A stretch of DNA of 15,032 nucleotides from Sedimenticola sp. (lineage in GTDB: Bacteria; Pseudomonadota; Gammaproteobacteria; Chromatiales; Chromatiaceae): contig JALVUB010000312.1 of assembly GCA_027023915.1 (NCBI GenBank), positions 1 through 15,032 on the forward strand, read 5' to 3'. Shown here one piece after another: positions 1-7,532 of this stretch; the stretch's first letter is position 1, and each line of letters begins with the position of its first letter. A program made the translations under genes and the position numbers. The notes beneath the pieces are model-generated. The model saw only the letters and a program-made list of their open reading frames with translations, searched no databases and was not told the DNA's origin.

Positions 1-216
1 AGTCTGAAGGATTCACGACTCATGCAGCTGGTTCAGGAACGGGTTCAGGCCCGCACCACCGCCTTCCCGGGCTATGCCCAGATCCACAGGGTAGCCATTC
101 TGAACGAGCCCATGACGCCGGAAAACGGCCTGCTCACCCCCACGCTCAAGCTACGGCGAAACCGCATCCTGGAATGCCATTCGGCGGAAGTGGCCGAACT
201 CTACGCTGGGCACTGA
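1..216 (+). CDS. Long-chain acyl-CoA synthetase (AMP-binding), C-terminal end only
   Basis: The reading frame is open from base 1 and ends at the TGA at 214-216, so only the last 71 residues are present. The visible part carries the terminal motif of adenylate-forming enzymes (NGLLTPTLKLRRNRI). In that family a lysine of this A10 region contacts the acyl-adenylate. The version with NGLLTPTLK-L-R is typical of long-chain fatty acid CoA ligases, which activate a fatty acid with ATP and CoA at the membrane. The methionine at base 22 is internal, not a start. The gene runs towards the flagellar cluster and stops 13 bases from the opposing gene, so the two share no promoter and are probably unrelated in function. 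Substrate and exact subfamily cannot be read from this fragment. Confidence 0.75.
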   Translation, partial: SLKDSRLMQLVQERVQARTTAFPGYAQIHRVAILNEPMTPENGLLTPTLKLRRNRILECHSAEVAELYAGH

Positions 217-229
217 AGAAACCCGACCT

Positions 230-1243
230 TCACCTGCGACCGACCCAGGCGCCCTTGAAGCCCTTTTTGAGCATCTGGTTGCGGTAATCCAGGGCCGTTT
301 TTTTATTGGCGAAGCCGGGAACCATGAGGAAATAGATGGGACGCCCCCTGGAATGGGCCTTTTTGATCGCCACCCCTTCCACCTGTCCGGCCAGCTCCTG
401 GCGCATCCTTTCCGCCTGTCGGGCATCGCGGGAGGAGCGCAACACCACCATCCAACGCCCTTTTGAAGCGGTCGGGCCAGCGGCTGAAAGTGGCTTTTTA
501 GGCTTTTCCGAATCGGCTTTTTTCCCTTTTTCCATCACCGGCCGGTCGGCAAGCAAAGCAGCCAAGAGCAGATTGGTATAGGCCAACTGCTGCCGCAACT
601 GCTGTTCGTCGTCATTCGAACGGCTGGAAACGCTCTTTTGGTCCGCTGTTTCCGCACGGGCACTGGCCAACCGGCCTGTCTGTTCTTTCAGAGCATCGAT
701 CTCCCGGTTCAGCGCCGTAAGCGCCTGGCGGGAAACCTGAAGGCTGTTCCCAAGCTGTTGCTGCTGCCGGACCTGGCCGTAAGAGACCAGTCCAAGCCCC
801 ACCAGCGCCACCACCAGGATCAGGCTGATGGCCAGTTGAAGCGCGGCCTGGGATCTCCCGAACGGGCCCTGTGGGGGAACCGTCCCGGCAGGCGCTTCGG
901 CTTCGTTCGCTTTTTCCGGCTGTTCTTCCGGCTGGGCCGTGGCGGCGGAACTCAGCTCCACCACGTCATCGGCGGGTTCCGCCTCCCCGCCCGCCGGGCC
1001 TTCGTCCTTTATCTGGGAGATCACATCGCTGATGTTAAGATCCCTGACGCTTTCGGCCAGGGCCTTTTTTTGTTCTGCCAGGTCCAGGTTGTCTTCCATC
1101 TCTTCGTCGAGAAGAGAGGCAAAATCGCTCCTGGCCCAGGCTTTTACCGGAGACTCCTCCAAAGCGGCGGCGGCCTTTTCCAGCGCCGCAAGCCGGGCGG
1201 CCAGGTCAGCCGCCTCCTTCTGCCCGCTGTTATGCATAGACAT
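230..1243 (-). CDS. Bitopic membrane protein with C-terminal SPOR-like domain, end of flagellar run
   Basis: From the chosen ATG this is 337 residues. Residues 1-80 are charged and helical. Residues 81-130 are a linker rich in Pro, Glu and Ala. One membrane segment lies at about 133-153, followed by a Gln-rich coiled-coil stretch (155-195), a Lys/Pro-rich linker, and a SPOR-like domain at about 262-337. That domain shows the usual repeat: a W-x-V-x-L strand, an A-x5-L helix, then IYFLMVPGFANKKTALDY and a terminal G-x-W-V strand. SPOR domains of known members bind glycan strands lacking stem peptides, mostly at division sites. The layout predicts a cytoplasmic N-terminus and a periplasmic SPOR domain. 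ATGs at 1330 and 1261 are in frame. I chose 1243 because AAGAAGGA lies 7 bases before it and the longer forms overlap the preceding small gene. The ATG at 1261 also has an AGAAGGG sequence. The role in motility is unknown; peptidoglycan attachment or pole marking is inference. Confidence 0.8.
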   Translation of the reverse strand: MSMHNSGQKEAADLAARLAALEKAAAALEESPVKAWARSDFASLLDEEMEDNLDLAEQKKALAESVRDLNISDVISQIKDEGPAGGEAEPADDVVELSSAATAQPEEQPEKANEAEAPAGTVPPQGPFGRSQAALQLAISLILVVALVGLGLVSYGQVRQQQQLGNSLQVSRQALTALNREIDALKEQTGRLASARAETADQKSVSSRSNDDEQQLRQQLAYTNLLLAALLADRPVMEKGKKADSEKPKKPLSAAGPTASKGRWMVVLRSSRDARQAERMRQELAGQVEGVAIKKAHSRGRPIYFLMVPGFANKKTALDYRNQMLKKGFKGAWVGRR

Positions 1244-1442
1244 CGATGTGTCCTTCTTCATCCAAATCACCCTTCTCTTCACCGGAGGGCGCGCGCCCAC
1301 TGCCGCGCTGCTGTTTTTTCTTCTCTTCATTGTCCGACGCAGCGGACGGCGCGCCCTGGCGATCGGCGCCCCGGAACGCCTTCAACGGCGCTGTCGGCCA
1401 TACCGGCAGCAGCCTGTCGATGCGGTTGTCCGGCGGCGCCAT
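1230..1442 (-). CDS. Small hypothetical protein with acidic HIDVYA tail
   Basis: This is a 70-residue frame starting at an ATG 6 bases after the fliA stop. A GGAGG at 1453-1457 lies 10 bases before the ATG, inside the end of fliA. The protein starts with a hydrophobic proline-containing segment (IDRLLPVWP), passes through a Lys/Arg/Gln/Ser-rich, probably disordered middle, and ends in an acidic run followed by GHIDVYA. There is no signal peptide or membrane segment. The last 14 bases overlap the start of the SPOR-like gene, and its tail codons contain that gene's ribosome binding site. I do not recognise a named family. Its position directly after fliA, its good ribosome binding site and its coupling to the next gene favour a real gene. 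Shortness and low complexity leave doubt. Confidence 0.55.
   Translation of the reverse strand: MAPPDNRIDRLLPVWPTAPLKAFRGADRQGAPSAASDNEEKKKQQRGSGRAPSGEEKGDLDEEGHIDVYA
1251..1258 (-). promoter_or_regulatory. Ribosome binding site deciding the SPOR-like protein start
   Basis: The minus strand reads AAGAAGGA, then 7 bases, then ATG at 1243. It lies inside the last codons of the preceding small gene, so the two genes are likely translationally coupled. It supports the 1243 start over the longer in-frame forms. A weaker competing site (AGAAGGG) precedes the ATG at 1261. Confidence 0.5.
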
Positions 1443-1448
1443 GGAAAA

Positions 1449-2180
1449 CTAGCCTCCATCCATCCAGTCCTGCATCCGCGCCCGCAGCCTGTTGAGGGCC
1501 TGACCGTGGATCTGGCAGATACGCGCCTCGCTCACTCCCAGAATCTCGCCGATCTCGCGCAGGTTGAATTCGTCATCGTAATAGAGCGACATCACCAGCC
1601 GCTCCCGCTCCGGCAGATTGGCGATGGCCTCGGCCAGCGCCTGCTGGAAACATTCCTGTTGCAGATCCCGCAGGGGCCCACGATCAATCCCTTCGGAGGT
1701 GGTGTCCGAATTCCAGGCATCGCCATTGAGTTCATCGAAGCTGAGCACGTGACAACCGGTGGTGTCCCGCAGAATGGCGCTGTACTCGTCCATGCTCACG
1801 CCCAGCTCCTGGGCCACCTCCTCGGGCTGCGCCTCCCGCCCTTCGCGACTCTCCACCGCGCGCACCGCCTCCGCCAGTTGGCGGGCCTTGCGGTAAACCG
1901 ATCTCGGCGTCCAGTCACCCTTGCGCACCTCGTCGATCATGGCGCCCTGAATGCGGATTCTGGCGTAGGTTTCAAAACTGGCCCCCTTGCTGCTGTCGTA
2001 GTTGTTGATGGCCTCCAGCAGGCCCACCAGCCCTGCCTGCACCAGGTCCTCGAGTTGCACGCTGGAAGGCATGCGTCCCAGCAGGTGGTAGGCCACCCGC
2101 TTGACCAGAGGCAGATGCTTTTCCACCAGTTGATCGTGATCGACCTGCTCCGCCACGCTGTACCTAGCCGCCAGGTTCAT
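1449..2180 (-). CDS. fliA: Flagellar sigma factor FliA (sigma-28)
   Basis: The product is a 243-residue sigma-70 family factor, close to the 239 residues of the E. coli protein. Sigma region 2 spans about residues 20-93, with YDSSKGASFETYARIRI and the GAMIDEVRKGDWTPRS segment that contacts -10 DNA. Region 3 follows from about 97. Region 4 is at about 180-235, with a helix-turn-helix LREIGEILGVSEARICQIH. It directs RNA polymerase to late flagellar promoters such as flagellin and chemotaxis genes, and in known systems is held by FlgM until the hook is complete. The start at 2180 overlaps the flhG stop by 4 bases (ATGA) and has a GGAG 7 bases before it. An in-frame ATG at 2270 would add 30 non-homologous residues within flhG and is unlikely. 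Confidence 0.97.
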   Translation of the reverse strand: MNLAARYSVAEQVDHDQLVEKHLPLVKRVAYHLLGRMPSSVQLEDLVQAGLVGLLEAINNYDSSKGASFETYARIRIQGAMIDEVRKGDWTPRSVYRKARQLAEAVRAVESREGREAQPEEVAQELGVSMDEYSAILRDTTGCHVLSFDELNGDAWNSDTTSEGIDRGPLRDLQQECFQQALAEAIANLPERERLVMSLYYDDEFNLREIGEILGVSEARICQIHGQALNRLRARMQDWMDGG

Positions 2181-3064
2181 GACCTTTCTCCCGCCAGTTC
2201 CCGTTCCGCCTCGATAAGGCGTTCCACAAAGAATTCCAGTTGTCCGCCGGCATGAGTGGGCCGCGGCCATTCGTCGATGCTGCGCGCGATCTTCTTCAGC
2301 GCCAGGGCCGAGGGACTGCTGGGATAGGCGGTAACCACCGCCTGCTGTTTCTGTACCGCCTGGCGCAGCCGTTCGTCATGGGGGACAGCGCCAAGATAGG
2401 AAGGGGTAACGTCAAGAAAGCGCTCGGCGGCGCGCGCCAGCTTCAAAAAGAGTTCATGCCCCTCCCGAACCGAATGGGCCATGTTGGCCAACACGTGAAA
2501 ACGGGATACACCGTATTCACGATGCATCACTTTCATGAAGGCGTAAGCATCGGTGATGGATGCGGGCTCGTCGCACACCACCACGATCACCTCCTGTGAA
2601 GCCCGGCAAAAGCTCACAACGCCATCCGAGATACCGGCCGCCGTATCGACAATCAGAAGATCCAGGTCACTGTTCAACTCGCTGAAGGCGCGAATCACCC
2701 CGGCGTGTTCCGCCGGCGTGAGGGCGGCCATGCGGCCGATCCCCGAAGAGGCCGGCACGATACGCAGCTCCCCCGGCCCCTCCACCATGATCTCTTCGAG
2801 GGTACGCTCTCCGTTGATAAGATGGGAAAGGTCGTATTCAGGGCTGAGCCCCAGCACCACATCCACGTTGGCGAGACCGAAATCGGCGTCCAGCAGCACC
2901 ACCTTGCGCCCCATGCCGTCCAGGGCCACCGCCAGATTCACCGATACGTTGGTCTTGCCGACGCCCCCCTTGCCACCGGAGACCGCCACCACCTTTACCG
3001 GCTTGGGCGCGCTCATGCGCCGCAGTCCCATTGCCTGATCCACAGTTGCTTCATGCGCGAGCAT
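2177..3064 (-). CDS. flhG: FlhG/FleN, MinD-like ATPase controlling flagellar number
   Basis: From the chosen start this is 295 residues of the MinD/ParA family. The deviant Walker A GGKGGVGKT is at about residues 30-38, followed by LLDADFGLANVD and a VVDTAAG switch region. A C-terminal amphipathic stretch (LEFFVERLIEAE) resembles a membrane-targeting helix. Before the ATPase domain, residues 9-15 read DQAMGLR. This matches the FlhG N-terminal helix (DQAxxLR) known to stimulate FlhF GTP hydrolysis. In polar flagellates FlhG restricts flagellar number by opposing FlhF and restraining the FleQ/FlrA activator. The ATG at 3064 keeps that motif and overlaps flhF by 14 bases. Another in-frame ATG lies at 3082; later ones at 3031 and 3016 would lose all or most of the motif. 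Confidence 0.95.
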   Translation of the reverse strand: MLAHEATVDQAMGLRRMSAPKPVKVVAVSGGKGGVGKTNVSVNLAVALDGMGRKVVLLDADFGLANVDVVLGLSPEYDLSHLINGERTLEEIMVEGPGELRIVPASSGIGRMAALTPAEHAGVIRAFSELNSDLDLLIVDTAAGISDGVVSFCRASQEVIVVVCDEPASITDAYAFMKVMHREYGVSRFHVLANMAHSVREGHELFLKLARAAERFLDVTPSYLGAVPHDERLRQAVQKQQAVVTAYPSSPSALALKKIARSIDEWPRPTHAGGQLEFFVERLIEAERELAGERS

Positions 3065-4256
3065 TTGCCAACAGCCCTCCAAAATCGAATGCCAATCTCT
3101 CCTCGTCCATGGTCTCCTCCATCTCCCGCATCAGGGTCACCGCGTGTTGCACCAGCTTTTCCGCCCGGGCGGGGTGGAGATCGTCCGGCACCCGCTGGCC
3201 GTCGCCCACATAGGCCGCCGGCAACTGATGCTCCACCAATACCGACAGCAGCCCGCCGAGACTGCCCGCCTCGTCGATCTTGGTGAGAATGCAGCGGTAA
3301 AGGCCGGCCTTGCGAAAGGCGCGGATCACTTCGTGCTGGGCGCTGGTCTGAGCAGTGGCGGAAAGCACCAGATAGTTGCGGATGCGCTGCTCCTGCTGGT
3401 TGAGGGTGGAGAGGCGTTCCATCAGTTTGAGGTCACGCTGGCTCACCCCAGCGGTGTCGATGAGCACCAGCTTGCGATCCCGCGCATGGTTGAGCACCGC
3501 CTGAAGCTCGTCGCGGTCGGCGGCGGTCTGCACCGGAATTCCCAGAATGCGCCCGTAGGTGCGTAACTGCTCATGCGCGCCAATGCGGTAGCTGTCTGTG
3601 GTCACGAGGGCCACATGGCGGCGTCCGTGACGCAGGGCGAAGCGGGCCGCGAGCTTGGCCACGGTGGTGGTCTTGCCCACCCCGGTGGGCCCCACCAGGG
3701 CCACGATGCCGCCCTTGTCCATCAGATCGTCTTCGGCAATGGGCAACCTTGCCGCCAGCCACTCCAGGGCCTGACGCCAGACATCGCCTCCGGCGTCGCC
3801 GGCAAGCGCCTGATCGGCCACCTCCCGCGCCAGACCCGGCAGCAGCCCGAGCTGACGCAGTTGCTTGAGCAGGCGGGCACGCATGGGCTGGACCCTTTGC
3901 AGTTCGCCCCACCCAAATTGCAGCATGGGTGACTCGAGAATCTCTTTCAGCGCATGAATCTCGCGCTCGATGCGTTTGAGATTACCGGCTTGGCCTGCTT
4001 CGGCAAAAAGCGCCTGTTCCCCACCCGAAGCGGGCCGGGAGACAGCGGCCTTCGGCTTGCCGGCCCCGCTCCCTTGCCCCTTGGAAGCGCCCAGGGCGCG
4101 GCTTACCAGGGACTGGTCGTAATCCACGGCGGCGATGATCTCCACGCCGTTTTCCACCCGCCGGTTGGAAAGGATCACCGCATCGGGCCCCTGGTCCTCG
4201 CGCACCATGCGGATGGCTTGCCTCATGTCCGGGGCGAAATAACGTTTCATCTTCAT
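3051..4256 (-). CDS. flhF: FlhF, SRP-type GTPase for flagellar placement
   Basis: This is a 401-residue signal-recognition-particle family GTPase. The N-terminus (MKMKRYFAPDMRQAIRMVRE) matches the basic B domain that opens FlhF proteins, followed by a variable linker to about residue 95. The NG domain includes the P-loop GPTGVGKTT at 189-197, TTDSYRIGAHEQL at 219-231, DTAG at 267-270 and TKIDEAGSLG at 325-334. In known species GTP-bound FlhF dimers go to the pole, recruit early basal body parts such as FliF, and are switched off by FlhG. The start has GGAGG 10 bases upstream, in the 15-base gap after flhA. It is followed by its partner flhG with a short overlap, the standard order in polar flagellates. 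Confidence 0.97.
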   Translation of the reverse strand: MKMKRYFAPDMRQAIRMVREDQGPDAVILSNRRVENGVEIIAAVDYDQSLVSRALGASKGQGSGAGKPKAAVSRPASGGEQALFAEAGQAGNLKRIEREIHALKEILESPMLQFGWGELQRVQPMRARLLKQLRQLGLLPGLAREVADQALAGDAGGDVWRQALEWLAARLPIAEDDLMDKGGIVALVGPTGVGKTTTVAKLAARFALRHGRRHVALVTTDSYRIGAHEQLRTYGRILGIPVQTAADRDELQAVLNHARDRKLVLIDTAGVSQRDLKLMERLSTLNQQEQRIRNYLVLSATAQTSAQHEVIRAFRKAGLYRCILTKIDEAGSLGGLLSVLVEHQLPAAYVGDGQRVPDDLHPARAEKLVQHAVTLMREMEETMDEERLAFDFGGLLANARA

Positions 4257-4271
4257 CGGCTGACGCCCTCC

Positions 4272-6362
4272 TTATACGGCCTGCTCCAGGCGGCCACCCG
4301 CGGCGGAGACAACCTTCACCCGCCGGTTGTCGGGCACCTCGTCATAGGCCAGCACATGGAGACTGGGAATGGCGCTGCGCAGCAGGCGTGAAAGGAGGGC
4401 GCGGATGCCGGGGCTTACCAACAGCACCGGCGTGCGACCCGCCATCTCTTCCCGTTGCGCCAGATGTTTCATGTCTTCCATCAGCCTGTCCACGATGCCC
4501 GGCTCGATGCCGCCTTCATCTCCTTGCACAGATTGAAGCAATATCTGTTCCAACTCAGGGTCAAGAGTAATTACATCAAGTTCTTCATTCATCCCATTGA
4601 TATGCTGGTAAATTTGCCTCGATAGCGCCCGCCGTACCACCGACGTCAAAGTGTCGGCATTCTGGCTTTCTCGGCCTGCCTCCGCCAAAGTTTCCGCGAT
4701 AGTGCGCATGTCCCTGATGGGAATGCCCTCCGCCAGCAGGTTTTGCAGCACCCGCAGCACCGTTCCCATGGGCAGCGTGTTGGGCACCAGATCCTCCACC
4801 AGCTTGGGCGAGCTTTTGCCCAGCAGGTCGAGAAGCTGCTGAACCTCTTCATAGCCCAGCAGGTCGGCGGCGTGCTGCTGCAACAGATGACTCATGTGGG
4901 TGGCGATGACGGTGGCGGCATCCACCACCGTGTAACCCAGGGCCTGGGCCTCGTCACGATGGGCGGGATCTATCCACACCGCCTCCAGGCCGAAGGCGGG
5001 ATCGCGGGTCTCCACCCCCTTCAGCTCGCCGTACACCTGGCCGGGGTTGATGGCCAGCTCCTGATCGGGATGAATCTCCGCCTGGCCAATGGGCACGCCC
5101 CGCAGGGTGATGCGGTAAGCGGTTGGCGACAGCTCCAGGTTGTCGCGGATATGCACCGGCGGCACCAGAAAACCCAGCTCCTTGGAGAGCTTGCGCCTGA
5201 TCCCCTTGATCCGCCCCAGAAGCTGCCCGCCCTGGGCGCGATCCAAAAGGGGAATAAGGCGGTAGCCCACCTCCAGCCCCAGGGTGTCGAGCTGGGCCAC
5301 CTCCTCCCAGCTCAGCTCCTTCTCGCTCTCCGGCTGTTCCGGGGCCTCTTCTTCCTCGCCGCCGGCCTCTTCTTCCGCCTGCCCTCGCCGATGCAGAATC
5401 CAGCCGCCGCCGGCCAGCAGCGAGGCCAGCAGCAGAAACACCAGATTGGGCATTCCGGGGATGGTGCCGAGCACACCCAGAATGGCGGCAGCCACGAACA
5501 GGGCCTTTGGACTGGCCAGAAGCTGGCTGACGATCTGTTCGCCCATCTCCCGCGGCGCGGTGGCCCGGGTGACGATGATGGCGGCGGCGGTGGAGAGCAC
5601 CAGCGACGGCACCTGCGCCACCAGTCCATCGCCTATGGTGAGCAGGGTGTAGTTGTGGGCCGCCTGGGAGAAGTCCAGCCCGTGCTGCACCATGCCCACG
5701 AAAAGGCCGCCAATGACGTTTATCAGGAGGATGAGAATGCCGGCGACGGCATCGCCGCGCACGAATTTGCTGGCGCCGTCCATGGAGCCGTAGAAATCGG
5801 CCTCGCTGGCGATCTCTTCCCTGCGCTTTCTGGCCTCGTCCTGGCTGATGAGCCCGGCATTGAGGTCGGCGTCCACCGCCATCTGCTTGCCGGGCATGGC
5901 GTCCAGGGTGAAACGGGCGCTCACCTCGGAGACCCGTCCCGCACCCTTGGTCACCACCACGAAGTTGATGATGGTGATGATGGCGAAGATGATGAAGCCC
6001 ACCGCATAGTTGCCTCCCACCACGAACTCACCGAAGGCCTGGATGACGCGCCCGGCGGCGTCGGTGCCGTTGTGGCCTTCCAGAAGCACCACGCGGGTGG
6101 AGGCGACATTGAGGGCCAGCCGCAGCAGGGTGGCCACCAGCAGTACCGTGGGAAAGACGGCGAAATCGAGAGGCCGCCTGGTGTAGAGCACCACCAGCAG
6201 CACGATGAGGGAGATGGCGATGTTGAAGGTGAAAAGGGTGTCCAGCGCCATGGGCGGCAATGGCAACACCATCATCCCCAGCATCATCACCAGCATCAGT
6301 GGCGTGCCCAGTCCCAGGCGCTGCACGCCGCCCGCCACCGCCTTGAAATCGACCTTTTCCAT
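4272..6362 (-). CDS. flhA: FlhA, flagellar export gate protein
   Basis: At 696 residues this is the usual family length (692 in Salmonella). The N-terminal half has about eight hydrophobic membrane segments. It contains the FHIPEP family signature around residues 139-168 (KGAGRVSEVSARFTLDAMPGKQ, then DADLNAG). A Glu-rich linker at about 329-350 joins it to the cytoplasmic domain, which forms the nine-subunit docking ring for chaperone-substrate complexes. FlhA uses the proton motive force in type III export. AAGGAG sits just before the ATG, in an 11-base gap after flhB. The gene is intact. The linker is strongly acidic, but such linkers vary among homologues. Confidence 0.98.
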   Translation of the reverse strand: MEKVDFKAVAGGVQRLGLGTPLMLVMMLGMMVLPLPPMALDTLFTFNIAISLIVLLVVLYTRRPLDFAVFPTVLLVATLLRLALNVASTRVVLLEGHNGTDAAGRVIQAFGEFVVGGNYAVGFIIFAIITIINFVVVTKGAGRVSEVSARFTLDAMPGKQMAVDADLNAGLISQDEARKRREEIASEADFYGSMDGASKFVRGDAVAGILILLINVIGGLFVGMVQHGLDFSQAAHNYTLLTIGDGLVAQVPSLVLSTAAAIIVTRATAPREMGEQIVSQLLASPKALFVAAAILGVLGTIPGMPNLVFLLLASLLAGGGWILHRRGQAEEEAGGEEEEAPEQPESEKELSWEEVAQLDTLGLEVGYRLIPLLDRAQGGQLLGRIKGIRRKLSKELGFLVPPVHIRDNLELSPTAYRITLRGVPIGQAEIHPDQELAINPGQVYGELKGVETRDPAFGLEAVWIDPAHRDEAQALGYTVVDAATVIATHMSHLLQQHAADLLGYEEVQQLLDLLGKSSPKLVEDLVPNTLPMGTVLRVLQNLLAEGIPIRDMRTIAETLAEAGRESQNADTLTSVVRRALSRQIYQHINGMNEELDVITLDPELEQILLQSVQGDEGGIEPGIVDRLMEDMKHLAQREEMAGRTPVLLVSPGIRALLSRLLRSAIPSLHVLAYDEVPDNRRVKVVSAAGGRLEQAV

Positions 6363-6373
6363 CAGTTTCTCCT

Positions 6374-7531
6374 TCAGTTCACGCCGTCACCAGGGGCGCC
6401 GGGGTTGCGAAACGCCTCCGGCACCGGCAGATCGGTGGGCGGAGGCGGCGGCTTGGCGCCGCTGCGACGGGCGGCGTCGAGTTGATAGACGTAGGCCAGC
6501 ACGTGGGCCACGGCCAGATAGAGTTCGGCGGGAATCTCCTGGTCGATCTCGACCAGGGCATGCAGGGCGCGGGCCAGGGGCGGCGCCGACACCACCGCCA
6601 CGCCGGCGGCCTGGGCGATGGAGCGGATCTGTTGCGCCACCAGATCGGCGCCCTTGGCCACCACCTTGGGCGCGGCGTCGCCGTCACGGTCATATTTCAG
6701 CGCCACCGCATAGTGAGTGGGGTTGGTGACCACCACATCGGCGGTTGGCACCGCGTCCATCATCCGCTTGCGCGCCATCTCACGCTGAATGGAACGGATG
6801 CGACCGCGAACTTCAGGGCTACCCTCGGTCTCTTTCTGCTCGTCGCGCACCTCCTTGAGGGTCATCTTCAACTGCTTGTTGTGCTGCCAGAGCTGGAAGG
6901 GCACATCCACCGCCGCCACCAACAGCAGTACCGCGGAGATGAGCAGGAAGGTCCACAGACAGAGCGTGCCGGCGTGAGCCAGGGCCTGGCGGAGCGGCTC
7001 GCGGTCAAGCAGCAAGAGCTGATCGAGATGGGACCAGAAAACAGCGCCGGAGGCCGCCACCACCAGGGCAAACTTGGCCAGGGTCTTGCCCAGTTCCATC
7101 AGCCCCTTGGAAGAAAAGATGCGACCCAGACCCTTCACTGGATCGAGCTTTTCGAGCTTGAAGGCCACCGCCTTGGCGCTGAAGGTCCAACCACCCAGTG
7201 AAAGAGGTGCCAGAAAGGCGACCACCGTGAGCACCGCCAGCAGCGGTGCCATCAAAAGAATGCCGTGGCCCATCAGATGGGCGAAAAGCGCCGGCACCAG
7301 CCGTTCGTCCATCAGCGTCGCCCGCTCCAGGCTGAAACCCTGGCGCATGAGCAAGGCCAGGCGTCCGATCATGCCATCTCCCACCAGCAGCAGAGTACCG
7401 GCTGAGGCAAGCAGCATCAGCAGCGTGGTCAGCTCCCGCGAACGGGGAACCTGACCCTTTTCACGCGCCTCCTTCAGCCGCTTTGGAGTCGGTTTCTCGG
7501 TACGTTCTTCCGCGCTCTGGTTTTCGGCCAT
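6374..7531 (-). CDS. flhB: FlhB, export gate protein and substrate-specificity switch
   Basis: The product is 385 residues. It opens with the family's EERTEKPTPKRLKEAREKGQ segment, has four membrane segments between about 30 and 215, and carries the autocleavage motif NPTH at residues 270-273 within a TNPTHYAVALKY stretch. Self-cleavage between Asn and Pro allows the change from rod/hook to filament export when FliK signals hook completion. The C-terminal tail is Pro-rich (KPPPPP), a variable region in the family. The ATG begins 1 base after the fliR stop, so translation is probably coupled to fliR. Both FlhB and its partner FliK are encoded in this cluster. Confidence 0.98.
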   Translation of the reverse strand: MAENQSAEERTEKPTPKRLKEAREKGQVPRSRELTTLLMLLASAGTLLLVGDGMIGRLALLMRQGFSLERATLMDERLVPALFAHLMGHGILLMAPLLAVLTVVAFLAPLSLGGWTFSAKAVAFKLEKLDPVKGLGRIFSSKGLMELGKTLAKFALVVAASGAVFWSHLDQLLLLDREPLRQALAHAGTLCLWTFLLISAVLLLVAAVDVPFQLWQHNKQLKMTLKEVRDEQKETEGSPEVRGRIRSIQREMARKRMMDAVPTADVVVTNPTHYAVALKYDRDGDAAPKVVAKGADLVAQQIRSIAQAAGVAVVSAPPLARALHALVEIDQEIPAELYLAVAHVLAYVYQLDAARRSGAKPPPPPTDLPVPEAFRNPGAPGDGVN

Positions 7532-7532
7532 T

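Noticed and set aside
217..310. Bidirectional terminator between the convergent genes, including the T-rich run near 297-303
   Set aside because: Only 13 bases separate the stops, and the T run inside the SPOR gene is preceded by a 4-bp CTGG/CCAG stem at best.
939..2255. Plus-strand open frame of 438 codons antisense to the SPOR-like gene, small gene and fliA
   Set aside because: It crosses three minus-strand genes, has no family features and no ribosome binding site context. It is a shadow of high-GC coding.
4743..6485. Very long plus-strand open frame (580 codons) antisense to flhA
   Set aside because: Its composition is His/Gln/Gly-rich with no recognisable domain. It mirrors codon bias of the high-GC flhA gene on the other strand, which is a clear full-length family member.
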